A DNA stretch of 64,000 nt, from contig NZ_CM007717.1 of assembly GCF_002019855.1 (NCBI RefSeq), forward strand, positions 1,863,570-1,927,569, in the 5' to 3' direction. Source of the DNA: Streptomyces antibioticus. GTDB lineage: Bacteria; Actinomycetota; Actinomycetes; Streptomycetales; Streptomycetaceae. Under the pieces are notes generated by a model. It did no database searches, was not told the DNA's origin, and was given only the letters and a program-made list of their open reading frames with translations. Positions 51,831-60,569 of the stretch are shown piece after piece; position 1 is the first letter of the stretch, and each line of letters begins with the position of its first letter. The position numbers and the translations under genes are program-made.

Positions 51831-54017
51831 TCAGTTGGGGCGGGCCATGGCTTTGACGAAGGCGCGTTCCACGTCGGCGGCGGAGAGGACGCCGTAGATC
51901 TCGCCGGTCTCCTCGACGACGAGGTATTCGGTGGCGGGGGTGGCGCGCAGGACGTCGAGGAGGTCTTCGCCGGCGAGTTCGGCGGAGACGCGCATGCCGT
52001 CGGTGAGGTCCTGGGCGAGGCCGCTGACGGCGACCCAGGGGCGGCGGTGTTCGGGTACGCCGACGATGGCGGCCTCGCGGACGAGGGAGAGGGGTTCGCC
52101 GTGGGCGTCGACGACGACGAGGGCGCGGGCGCCGGCGTCGTTGGCGCGGCGGAGGGCTTCGGAGAGGGGGGTGTGGGTCTCGACGGGGACGGCGCGGCGG
52201 GTGAGGGTGCGGGCGCGGAGTTCGGGGAGGTGTTCGCGCAGGCGGGCCATGCGGAGGCTGTTGCCGGCGCCGGTCCAGATGATGGCGGCGAGGATGGCGG
52301 CGAGCAGGGCGTCGGTGACGGTGTCCATGCCGACGCTGTCCTCGGCGCCGGCGCCGAGGGCGCCGGACTGGGTGAGGAGGGGCAGTCCGATGAGGACGGA
52401 GACGGCGAGGGCGCGGCCGACCCAGGCGGCGGCGACGGTGCCGCTCATGGGTTTGCCGGTGATCTTCCAGACGACGGCGCGGAGCATGCGGCCGCCGTCG
52501 AGGGGGAGGCCGGGGAGGAGGTTGAAGACGGCGACGATGAGGTTGGAGATCATCAGGCCGGCCAGCAGGACGCCGGGGACGGTGCCGGGTTCGACGGGCT
52601 GCATGGCGAGGTAGAACACGCCGGCGAGGGCGAGGGAGAGCAGGGGGCCGACGAAGGCGAGCCAGAATTCGCGGCCGGGGGTCTCGGCTTCTTTCTCGAT
52701 CTCGGAGACGCCGCCGAAGAACTGGAGCTGGATGCGGCGGACGGGGAGTTTGAAGCGGAGGGCGGCGACGGTGTGGGCGAGTTCGTGGATGAGGACGGAG
52801 GCGTAGAAGGCGACGGCGAAGAAGAGGGAGACGAGGTAGCGGGCGGCGCCGAGTTCGGGCAGCACGCGGTCGAGCTGGCCGCCGAAGACCCAGGTGATCA
52901 GCGCGGCGACGAGGAACCAGCTCGGCGCGACGTAGACGGGCACCCCGAAGGGCCGCCCCATGAGCAGCCCCCCACGCGGCTGCTCCGGGGCCCGCCGCGG
53001 CGGCCGCCCCTTACCCCGGGCCCGACGCCCCCCGGTGCCCGACGGATCGTGATGCCCGTCGTGGGTGTCGGCGTGGGCCCGGTGCTCGTCGTGCCGGTGC
53101 TCGGCGCCGCCCGGCGGCACGGCTGCCGGCTGGTTCGACGGGGTGTCCGGGCCGTGGGGGTGCTGGTCCGCGGTGGCCTCGGAGCGGGGGCCGTGCGGGG
53201 GCACGTCCCGGGCACCGGACGACGGCGCGGCGGGGGTCTTGTGCGACGGCACGTTGGGAGCCTCGGCCGGGGTCTCAGCCGAGGTCTTGGCGGCGGGCTC
53301 GGTCGGAGTCCCGGACGAAGGCGCGGCCGGACTCTCGGCCCTCGGCCCGGCAGGGGGCTCGACCGATGCCTCTGCGGCGAGGTCGGCGGTGGGCTTGGCT
53401 GAGGGATGGGCTGCGGGCTCCGCGGGAGTCCTGGCGGAAGAGGGCTCGGCCGACAGCCCGGCGAGGGGCTCGGACGGCGTCGCGGCGGCGGGCCCGGTCG
53501 AGGACCGGGAGCCAGGCTCGGCAGAAGTCTCAGACGAGGGCGCGGCCAGATTTCCGGTGGACGCCTCCGCGGAGGGCTCGGCCGACGTGCTGGCGGGAGT
53601 CTCCGCCGGGGTCTCGGCGCGCTGCCCGGCGGCAGGCTCGACCGAAGTTTCGGAGGCAGTACCGGCCGACGGCTTCGCCGAGGGGCGGGCGGCAGGATCA
53701 GCGGGGGCCACGGCTGCGGGGCCAGCCGGAGTCCCGGCGGCGGGCTCGGCCGAGTCCTCGGTCGGCGTTGCGGCGGGCTCGGCCGAAGGCTCCGTCACGG
53801 GCTCAGTCGGAGGCCCGGTGGTCGGCTCGGCCGAGGGCTCGGTGTGGGTTTCCGTGGGGGGCTCTGGCCAAGGCTCCGTCGGAGTCACAGTGGGGGGCTC
53901 TGCTGGGGGGTTCGTCGAGGGTGCGGGTGGGGTGTTGTTGGGCAGAGGGGGGCGTGGGGGCTCGGCCGGGTCTGTGTTGTCCGGCCGCGGCCGCTCGTTC
54001 GCGCCGCTTTCCACCAC
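51831..54017 (-). CDS. M50-family intramembrane metalloprotease with CBS domains and long low-complexity N-terminus
   Basis: 728 aa. The conserved part begins at about residue 353 (MGRPFGVPVYVAPSWFLVAA). HELAH near 411 and LPLDGGRML supply the zinc site of site-2-type proteases within several membrane helices, and residues 620-728 contain a CBS pair (ARALVVVDAHGEPLSLVR, EYLVVEETGEIYGVLSAADV). Residues 1-352 are a Glu/Pro/Thr/Ser/Ala-rich, repeat-like cytoplasmic region far longer than I recall in relatives. GTG at 54017 follows GAGGGG; an internal ATG at 52961 would give the bare 376-aa core. Confidence 0.88.
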   Translation of the reverse strand: MVESGANERPRPDNTDPAEPPRPPLPNNTPPAPSTNPPAEPPTVTPTEPWPEPPTETHTEPSAEPTTGPPTEPVTEPSAEPAATPTEDSAEPAAGTPAGPAAVAPADPAARPSAKPSAGTASETSVEPAAGQRAETPAETPASTSAEPSAEASTGNLAAPSSETSAEPGSRSSTGPAAATPSEPLAGLSAEPSSARTPAEPAAHPSAKPTADLAAEASVEPPAGPRAESPAAPSSGTPTEPAAKTSAETPAEAPNVPSHKTPAAPSSGARDVPPHGPRSEATADQHPHGPDTPSNQPAAVPPGGAEHRHDEHRAHADTHDGHHDPSGTGGRRARGKGRPPRRAPEQPRGGLLMGRPFGVPVYVAPSWFLVAALITWVFGGQLDRVLPELGAARYLVSLFFAVAFYASVLIHELAHTVAALRFKLPVRRIQLQFFGGVSEIEKEAETPGREFWLAFVGPLLSLALAGVFYLAMQPVEPGTVPGVLLAGLMISNLIVAVFNLLPGLPLDGGRMLRAVVWKITGKPMSGTVAAAWVGRALAVSVLIGLPLLTQSGALGAGAEDSVGMDTVTDALLAAILAAIIWTGAGNSLRMARLREHLPELRARTLTRRAVPVETHTPLSEALRRANDAGARALVVVDAHGEPLSLVREAAIVGVPEHRRPWVAVSGLAQDLTDGMRVSAELAGEDLLDVLRATPATEYLVVEETGEIYGVLSAADVERAFVKAMARPN
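53200..53960 (-). repeat. Coding low-complexity tract in M50 protease gene
   Basis: About 750 bp encoding irregular repeats of the type (S/P)AEP, TPAEP and ETSAEP. The DNA repeats GGCTCGGCCGA-like and GGCGGGCTC-like blocks with 24-60 bp spacing, so replication slippage could change its length. Confidence 0.7.
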
Positions 54018-54179
54018 GGTGTCCCCTCGGTCCAAGCGTTTCCGCCCCTGCCGGGCGGAAGGGTCTGTGACCGATGGTATGCGGCCGTCGTGGCACCTTC
54101 CGCCCCGGCACCCACAGCGGGGTGCCCGTCGGTGCCGGGGACTGGGTGACTGTCAGTGGTGGGCCGTATGGTCTGAGGC

Positions 54180-55100
<921 letters not shown>

Positions 55101-55114
55101 CGAAGGAGACTTAC

Positions 55115-55786
55115 GTGGCCATCCGTGTCCTACTGGTCGACGACCAGCCGCTGCTGCGCACGGGCTTCCGGATGATTCTGGAGGCGGAGCAGGACATCGC
55201 GGTCGTCGGGGAGGCCGGTGACGGGCTTCAGGCCCTGGACCAGGTGCGGGCGCTTCAGCCCGATGTGGTGCTCATGGACATCCGGATGCCCCGGATGGAC
55301 GGGGTGGAGGCGACCCGGCAGATCTCGGGGCCGGGGCGGGACGGGCCGGCGAAGGTGCTGGTGCTGACGACGTTCGATCTCGACGAGTACGTGGTGGAGG
55401 CGTTGCGGGCGGGGGCGAGCGGTTTTCTGCTGAAGGACGCGCCGGCGAACGAACTGGTGCAGGCGATCCGGGTGGTGGCGTCGGGTGAGGCGATGCTGGC
55501 GCCGAGCATCACGCGCCGGCTGCTGGACAAGTACGCGACGCATCTGCCGTCGGGTGACGAGCCGGTGCCGAACACGCTGCACACGCTCACGGACCGTGAG
55601 GTGGAGGTGCTGAAGCTGGTGGCGCGCGGGTTGTCGAACGCGGAGATCGCCGCGGATCTGTTCGTGAGCGAGACGACGGTGAAGACGCATGTGGGGCATG
55701 TGCTGACGAAGCTGGGGCTGCGGGACCGGGTGCAGGCTGCGGTGTACGCGTACGAGAGCGGTCTGGTGCGTCCGGGCGCGCAGTGA
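55115..55786 (+). CDS. NarL/LuxR-type response regulator
   Basis: 223 aa. Receiver domain with acidic pocket VLLVDDQPLLR, phospho-acceptor Asp in DVVLMDIRMPRMDG and Lys in GFLLKDAP; C-terminal LuxR helix-turn-helix LTDREVEVLKLVARGLSNAE, ETTVKTHVGHVLTKLGLRDR. GTG at 55115 follows AAGGAG, 14 bp after the nuclease gene, so they may be co-transcribed. No histidine kinase is adjacent; partner unknown. Confidence 0.95.
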   Translation: MAIRVLLVDDQPLLRTGFRMILEAEQDIAVVGEAGDGLQALDQVRALQPDVVLMDIRMPRMDGVEATRQISGPGRDGPAKVLVLTTFDLDEYVVEALRAGASGFLLKDAPANELVQAIRVVASGEAMLAPSITRRLLDKYATHLPSGDEPVPNTLHTLTDREVEVLKLVARGLSNAEIAADLFVSETTVKTHVGHVLTKLGLRDRVQAAVYAYESGLVRPGAQ

Positions 55787-55806
55787 CGGGCCGGGTGTGA
55801 GTACGG

Positions 55807-55845
55807 CGACGGGCGCCCCCTTCGTGCAAGAGGGGGCGCCCGTCG
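55807..55845. terminator. Bidirectional hairpin between response regulator and binding-protein gene
   Basis: Perfect 14-bp stem (55807-55820 with 55832-55845), 11-nt loop, between convergent stops at 55786 and 55861. Confidence 0.85.
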
Positions 55846-55860
55846 GTGTTCGGGGGTGGG

Positions 55861-57444
55861 TCAGCCCTTGCTGAGTTCCCAGAAGCGGAACACGGTCGAG
55901 GCGTCGAGGCAGTTCTCCAGGCCGTAGACGTTCTCGCGGGCGACGGCGTACTGCTTGGCCTGCCAGATGGGCAGCAGGGGCAGTTCCTTGGCGACGGTGT
56001 CCTGGAGGCTCGCGTAGTCGGTGCCGGTGGCGGAGCGGTCGCTCTGGGCGGCGGTGCGCGGGATCAGGGTGTCGGTGATCTTGTCGTTGGCGTAGTTGTT
56101 GCCGAGGACGTTGCCCTCGCCGAAGAAGGGGGCGGTGAAGTTGTCGGCGTCGGGGTAGTCGGGCACCCAGCCCTTGACGTAGACGCCGTACTTGCCGTCG
56201 GCGATGTCCTTCTCGTACTGGCCGAAGGGGACGGACTTGACCTTGGCGTCGAACAGGCCGCTGGCGTTGAGCTGTTCGGCGATGGCCTTGAGTTCCTGGT
56301 CGGTGGCGGGGCCGTAGCGGGAGGGGGTGGACCACAGGGTGAGGTCGACCTTGCCGGTGATGCCTTCGTCCTGGAGGGCGGCGGCGGCCTTGGCCCGGGA
56401 GGGGCGGGCGCCGTAGCGGTCGAAGAAGGCGGTGTTGTGGCCCGCGATCCCGGCCGGGATGATCGAGTAGAGGGGGTCGGCGGTGCCCTGGTGGACGTCG
56501 CGGATGAGGGCTTCGCGGTCGACGAGGTGGGCGATGGCGCGGCGGACGCCGAGCTTGCCGGCGACGGGGTCGTCCATGTTGAAGACGAGGTGCTGGACCT
56601 CGGCGCTGCTGCCCTCGATGACGTCGACGCCGGAGTCGGTGGTGCTCTCGTCGATGTCGGTGATGTCGCCGGCGCTGAGGCCGCGGTAGGCGATGTCTAT
56701 CTCGTTGTCGAGGAGGGCCTTTTCGAGGGCCTTCTGGTCGCCGTTGAAGAACGTGAGGGTGACGCCGTTGTTGCGGGGCTTTCCGGCGGAGCCCTTGTAG
56801 TGCTCGTTGACGGTGAAGACGGCCTTGTCGTCCTCGAAGGACTCCAGCTTGTAGGGGCCGGAGCCGGTGGCGCCGCCGTCCTCGCGCAGGGCGTCGGCGT
56901 CGTACTCCTGGTGGTCGACGATGGCGCCGGCACCGGAGGCGATCTTGCTGGGGAAGGTGGCGTCGGGGACCTTGAGCCGGAAGACGACGGTGGAGTCGTC
57001 CGGGGTCTCGACCTTGTCCAGCATGGGGAACATGATGGCGGGGCCGGAGTCGTCGTCGATCTTCAGCATGCGGTCGAAGGAGAACTTGACGTCCTTCGAG
57101 GTGAGCGGGTGGCCGTTGCTGAAGGTGAGGCCGTCCTTGAGCGTGCACCGGTACACCGTGGTCCTGGTGTCGGTGAAGGAGCATTCCTCGGCGGCGTCGG
57201 GCTCGGGTTCGGTGCCGCCCTTGGGGAAGCTGAGCAGCGACTGGAAGACGTTGTTGAACAACATCCAGGAGCCGGGGTCGTAGCCGGAGGCGGGGTCCGT
57301 GGCGAGGACGTCGTCGGACATCCCCAGCACCACGGCGGAGCCGTCGCCGCCGGAGCCCCCGGTCTGGGAGCCGCAGCCGGTCAACAGGCCGGAGGCCAGT
57401 CCCGCCACGATCGGCAGGACTGGCCACTGGTTGCGCATGTTCAC
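55861..57444 (-). CDS. Family 5 peptide-type solute-binding lipoprotein, paralogue A
   Basis: 527 aa. Signal peptide with lipobox LLTGCGS; the mature part is SBP_bac_5 (DppA/OppA type), with FSNGHPLTSKDVKFSFDRM, ATGSGPYKLESFEDDKAVF and WVPDYPDADNFTAPFFG. Probably binds an oligopeptide or similar ligand at the cell surface. GTG at 57444 follows AAAGG. No permease or ATPase gene is adjacent, so it must work with a transporter encoded elsewhere or act as a receptor. 147 bp downstream of its paralogue. Confidence 0.9.
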   Translation of the reverse strand: MNMRNQWPVLPIVAGLASGLLTGCGSQTGGSGGDGSAVVLGMSDDVLATDPASGYDPGSWMLFNNVFQSLLSFPKGGTEPEPDAAEECSFTDTRTTVYRCTLKDGLTFSNGHPLTSKDVKFSFDRMLKIDDDSGPAIMFPMLDKVETPDDSTVVFRLKVPDATFPSKIASGAGAIVDHQEYDADALREDGGATGSGPYKLESFEDDKAVFTVNEHYKGSAGKPRNNGVTLTFFNGDQKALEKALLDNEIDIAYRGLSAGDITDIDESTTDSGVDVIEGSSAEVQHLVFNMDDPVAGKLGVRRAIAHLVDREALIRDVHQGTADPLYSIIPAGIAGHNTAFFDRYGARPSRAKAAAALQDEGITGKVDLTLWSTPSRYGPATDQELKAIAEQLNASGLFDAKVKSVPFGQYEKDIADGKYGVYVKGWVPDYPDADNFTAPFFGEGNVLGNNYANDKITDTLIPRTAAQSDRSATGTDYASLQDTVAKELPLLPIWQAKQYAVARENVYGLENCLDASTVFRFWELSKG

Positions 57445-57591
57445 GAATTACCTTTGTCGTCGGGTCCCGTCATACCGGTCCCGTCGACGCGGGCCCCGGC
57501 CGCGACGAACGTACCACTCGACCGCAAAGACGTATCACCCGAGCGGAACCCGACCAGAAACGACCAGAACCCGACAAGAAAGGTGCGTGCG

Positions 57592-59199
57592 TCAGCTGCT
57601 CACGCCGCGGCCCAGTTCCCAGAGCTGGACGGTCGCGGAGGAGTTCAGGACGTACGCGGTGCCCGTGATGTCGGTGCTGGCGGCGACGTACTGCTTGCCC
57701 TGCCACAGCGGGAGCACCGGCACGTCGTCGGCGACGATGTCCTGGATCTCCGTCAGGCTCTTTCCGGCGCTGAGGCGGTCGGCCTCACGACGGGACTGCG
57801 GGATCAGGTCGTTGATGATGTCGCTGTTGCGGTACGGGGAGTTGAGGAAGTTGTCCTTGTCGAGGAACGGCGCGACGTAGTTGTCGGCGTCCGGGAAGTC
57901 GGGGAACCAGCCCATGCCCCAGACCTCGTACTCGCCCTTGCGCTCGGCCGGGACGAAGGTGTCCCAGGCGGTGCCCTTGACGGTCACGTCGAACAGGCCG
58001 CTGTCGTTGAGCTGCTTGCGCAGCAGCTCGAACTCGTCCTTGGTGGCGGGACCGTAGTGGTCGGTCGTGTAGTTCAGGGTCAGCTTGACGGGCGTGGTGA
58101 TGTCCGCCTTGGCGAGGAGTTCCTTCGCCTTGCTGACGCTGGGGTCGCCGTACTTGTTGAAGAACGAGTTGGAGTGGCCCGTGATGGAGGCGGGGACCAG
58201 CGAGTAGAGCGGCTCGGCCTGGGAGCCGTAGACCTCGGAGACCAGGTGGTCGCGGTCGATGACCTGGGCCATCGCCTGGCGCACGGCCTTCGTCTTCACC
58301 TCGGGGGCGTTGGTGTTGAAGGCGAGGTAGCGGATCTCCAGGCCGCCCAGCTCGATCAGGTCGATGTCGCTGTCGGCGGTGGCCTCGGAGAGCTTCTGGA
58401 TCTGCTCGGGCGACATGGAGCGGGTCATCAGGTCGATGTCGCCCTTTTCGAGGGCGGTGCCCATGTCGTCGGCGTCCTCGTACGACACCATGTCGACCTC
58501 GCCGTTGTTCACCTCGAGCGCGCCCTTGTAGTGGGGGTTCTTGGTGAAGACGGCCTTGGTCATCTCGTCGCCGTCGGTCTCGGCCTTGAGGGTGTAGGGG
58601 CCCGAGCCGTCGACGGAGAAGCCCTCGCGCAGCTTGTCCTTCTCGTAGTCGTCGGGGTTGACGATGCCGGCGACCGGGGTCGACAGCTTGAAGGGGAAGG
58701 TGGCGTCCGCGGTCTTGAGGTGGAAGATGACTTCGTTGTCACCCTGCGTTTCGATGGTGTCGATCGTCGAGAGCAGGGCGAAGACGCCGGAGTCGGCCTT
58801 GATGGAACGGGCCCGGTCGATGGAGAACTTGACGTCCTCGGCGGTGACCGCGTTGCCGTCGGAGAACTTGAGGTCGCTGCGGAGCTTGCAGGCGTAGCGC
58901 TCGTTGCCGCTGTCGGTGAAGCCGCAGGACTGCGCCGCCTCGGGGACCGGCTCGCCCTCGCCCTTGGGCTGGATCATCAGGGTCTGCACGGTCTGGCGCA
59001 GGATGTTCCAGGTGCCGACGTCGTAGGCGTAGGCGGGGTCGAGGGGTGCGGGGGCGTCCTTGGTGGCCGTGAACCGGTCGGTGGTGCCCACGACGATGGC
59101 GTCGCCGCCGCCGCTCCCGCTGTCTGCCCCGCCGCAGGCGGCGAGTACGGGCGCGAGCAGACCCACCACGGCCGGCAGCACCAAAGTCTTGCGGTTCAT
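57592..59199 (-). CDS. Family 5 peptide-type solute-binding lipoprotein, paralogue B
   Basis: 535 aa. Lipobox APVLAACGG; SBP_bac_5 body with FSDGNAVTAEDVKFSIDRAR, VDGSGPYTLKAETDGDEMT and WFPDFPDADNYVAPFLD. It aligns along its whole length with paralogue A, so the pair arose by tandem duplication. ATG at 59199 follows GGAGAAA. As for the neighbour, no transporter core genes are present. Confidence 0.9.
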   Translation of the reverse strand: MNRKTLVLPAVVGLLAPVLAACGGADSGSGGGDAIVVGTTDRFTATKDAPAPLDPAYAYDVGTWNILRQTVQTLMIQPKGEGEPVPEAAQSCGFTDSGNERYACKLRSDLKFSDGNAVTAEDVKFSIDRARSIKADSGVFALLSTIDTIETQGDNEVIFHLKTADATFPFKLSTPVAGIVNPDDYEKDKLREGFSVDGSGPYTLKAETDGDEMTKAVFTKNPHYKGALEVNNGEVDMVSYEDADDMGTALEKGDIDLMTRSMSPEQIQKLSEATADSDIDLIELGGLEIRYLAFNTNAPEVKTKAVRQAMAQVIDRDHLVSEVYGSQAEPLYSLVPASITGHSNSFFNKYGDPSVSKAKELLAKADITTPVKLTLNYTTDHYGPATKDEFELLRKQLNDSGLFDVTVKGTAWDTFVPAERKGEYEVWGMGWFPDFPDADNYVAPFLDKDNFLNSPYRNSDIINDLIPQSRREADRLSAGKSLTEIQDIVADDVPVLPLWQGKQYVAASTDITGTAYVLNSSATVQLWELGRGVSS

Positions 59200-59739
59200 G
59201 CTCGAGTTTCTCCAGAGCTGTCGAGTCCGTGTACCCGGCAAGCAGGGGTGTCGCAGCGGATCACGGGGCAGGGGCGATGTTCGTGTAACGAGATTAGTCC
59301 GCTTCCGGCAGGACGGTTGACGGCGACCGGAGTTGAATGCCCATCACGCTGCGGAACCGGGCGTGGACGCACGGAACAGACGCCCGGGGAAGGATTCGTG
59401 CAGCAGTCCATCAATCGGGACACAAGGACGTGCCGGGGCACCCGGTATGCCGGGATCCGGCACATGCCGGGGCAACTGTCGACCCCCCGCGGGGTGGGGA
59501 ACGTCACACGCGGGACAGGGGTGACCGACCGGAATTCCGTCTGCGGTGACGGATGCGTGACGGAAGGAATTCGTCTGTGGACACGGCCGCCGAATTCCTT
59601 TGCTATCGGCGGTGCACGCTGGGTGAACGCGCTATCGCATTTCTGTCATCGAAACGTTCTCCGGCGATCACGAACACGATCACGAAGACGGTCATGAAGG
59701 CGGTCATGAAGGCGGTCACGAACGCGATGACGAAGGTGA
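59200..59739. other. 540-bp intergenic region
   Basis: Upstream of binding protein B. It contains three GAATTC sites within 66 bp (59532, 59567, 59592), two of them in the perfect inverted repeat AAGGAATTC-N19-GAATTCCTT (59564-59600), and the 12-bp tandem array next to the HAD stop. Short overlapping frames exist but none has convincing initiation or family match. Confidence 0.55.
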
Positions 59740-59745
59740 TCATCC
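59666..59745. repeat. 12-bp tandem repeat abutting the HAD stop codon
   Basis: Six consecutive dodecamers of the type GRTCAYGAAVRC (59666, 59678, 59690, 59702, 59714, 59726) plus a partial seventh that includes the TGA at 59740-59742. Two central copies are identical. Confidence 0.9.
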
Positions 59746-60438
59746 CAGCGGCATGAGGCCGCGCAGGAAGGCCAGATCGACGCCTTCGAGGGTGGGCACG
59801 ACGGTGCACCGGGCGCCCGGCTCGATGCCCGCGACGGAGGGCACGGCGACGACCTGGCAGCCGGCCGCGTGGGCGGCGGCGACACCGGTGGCGGTGTCCT
59901 CGACGACGGCGCAGCGGGCCGGGTCCACGCCCAGCCCGGCGGCGGCGAACAGATAGGGGTCGGGGTGCGGCTTGGTGCGCAGCACCTCGTCCCCGGCCAC
60001 CGTGAGGGAGAAGTGCTGGGGGCCGAGCGAGGTCAGGACGCGGTCGATGATGCGCCGGTGCGAGGCGGAGACGAGGGCCGTGGGGATCTCGTACGCGGCG
60101 AGTTCCGCGAGCAGCCGTGCGGCGCCCGGCATCAGGGGCAGGGCGCGGGTGATGCGGTCCTCGAAGCCGTCGTTGAGCAGGACGGACAGTTCGGCGAGGG
60201 TGATGTCGGCTCCGGTGGCCTCGATCAGGAACCCGGCGCTGCGGCTCATCGGGCCGCCGACCACGACATGGCGCCAGGAGTCGTCGAGCGCGTGTCCGAG
60301 GCCGGCGAAGACCTCGACCTCGACGTCCCACCAGAAGCCCTCGGTGTCGACGAGGGTGCCGTCCATGTCGAGCAGCACGGCCTGGAGGGCCGAGCCTTGG
60401 GCCGTGCGGGTTGTGGGCGCGGGAACCGTACTGGTCAT
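59740..60438 (-). CDS. HAD-superfamily phosphatase
   Basis: 232 aa. Motif I LLDMDGTLVDTEG (nucleophile Asp and general acid), motif II SASH, motif III KPHPDPYLFAAAGLG and motif IV VVEDTATGV are complete, with a small helical cap after motif I, as in beta-phosphoglucomutase-like hydrolases. ATG at 60438 follows AGGAGG at 7 nt. Immediately downstream of metH but behind a perfect hairpin. Substrate not predictable. Confidence 0.92.
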   Translation of the reverse strand: MTSTVPAPTTRTAQGSALQAVLLDMDGTLVDTEGFWWDVEVEVFAGLGHALDDSWRHVVVGGPMSRSAGFLIEATGADITLAELSVLLNDGFEDRITRALPLMPGAARLLAELAAYEIPTALVSASHRRIIDRVLTSLGPQHFSLTVAGDEVLRTKPHPDPYLFAAAGLGVDPARCAVVEDTATGVAAAHAAGCQVVAVPSVAGIEPGARCTVVPTLEGVDLAFLRGLMPLG

Positions 60439-60461
60439 CCACGTACCTCCTGTGAGGGACG

Positions 60462-60495
60462 AGCAGGCCGGTTCCCGGGCGGGAACCGGCCTGCT
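60462..60495 (-). terminator. Hairpin terminator of metH
   Basis: Perfect 15-bp stem (60462-60476 with 60481-60495) and 4-nt loop between the metH stop at 60570 and the HAD gene. Confidence 0.85.
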
Positions 60496-60569
60496 GTGGA
60501 CCGACCAGTGTACGACTTGTCCGATCAGTACGCCGATCTATACGGCGAGTGCTGCGCGGTGTCCGGTGG

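Noticed and set aside
55846..59697. 1283-codon plus-strand frame opposite both binding-protein genes
   Set aside because: Composition is that of antisense high-GC DNA; it spans two real genes with lipoboxes and family motifs on the other strand.
59553..59756. 67-codon plus-strand gene ending in the dodecamer array
   Set aside because: No ribosome-binding site, and the sequence is dominated by the tandem repeat; antisense to the HAD 3' end.
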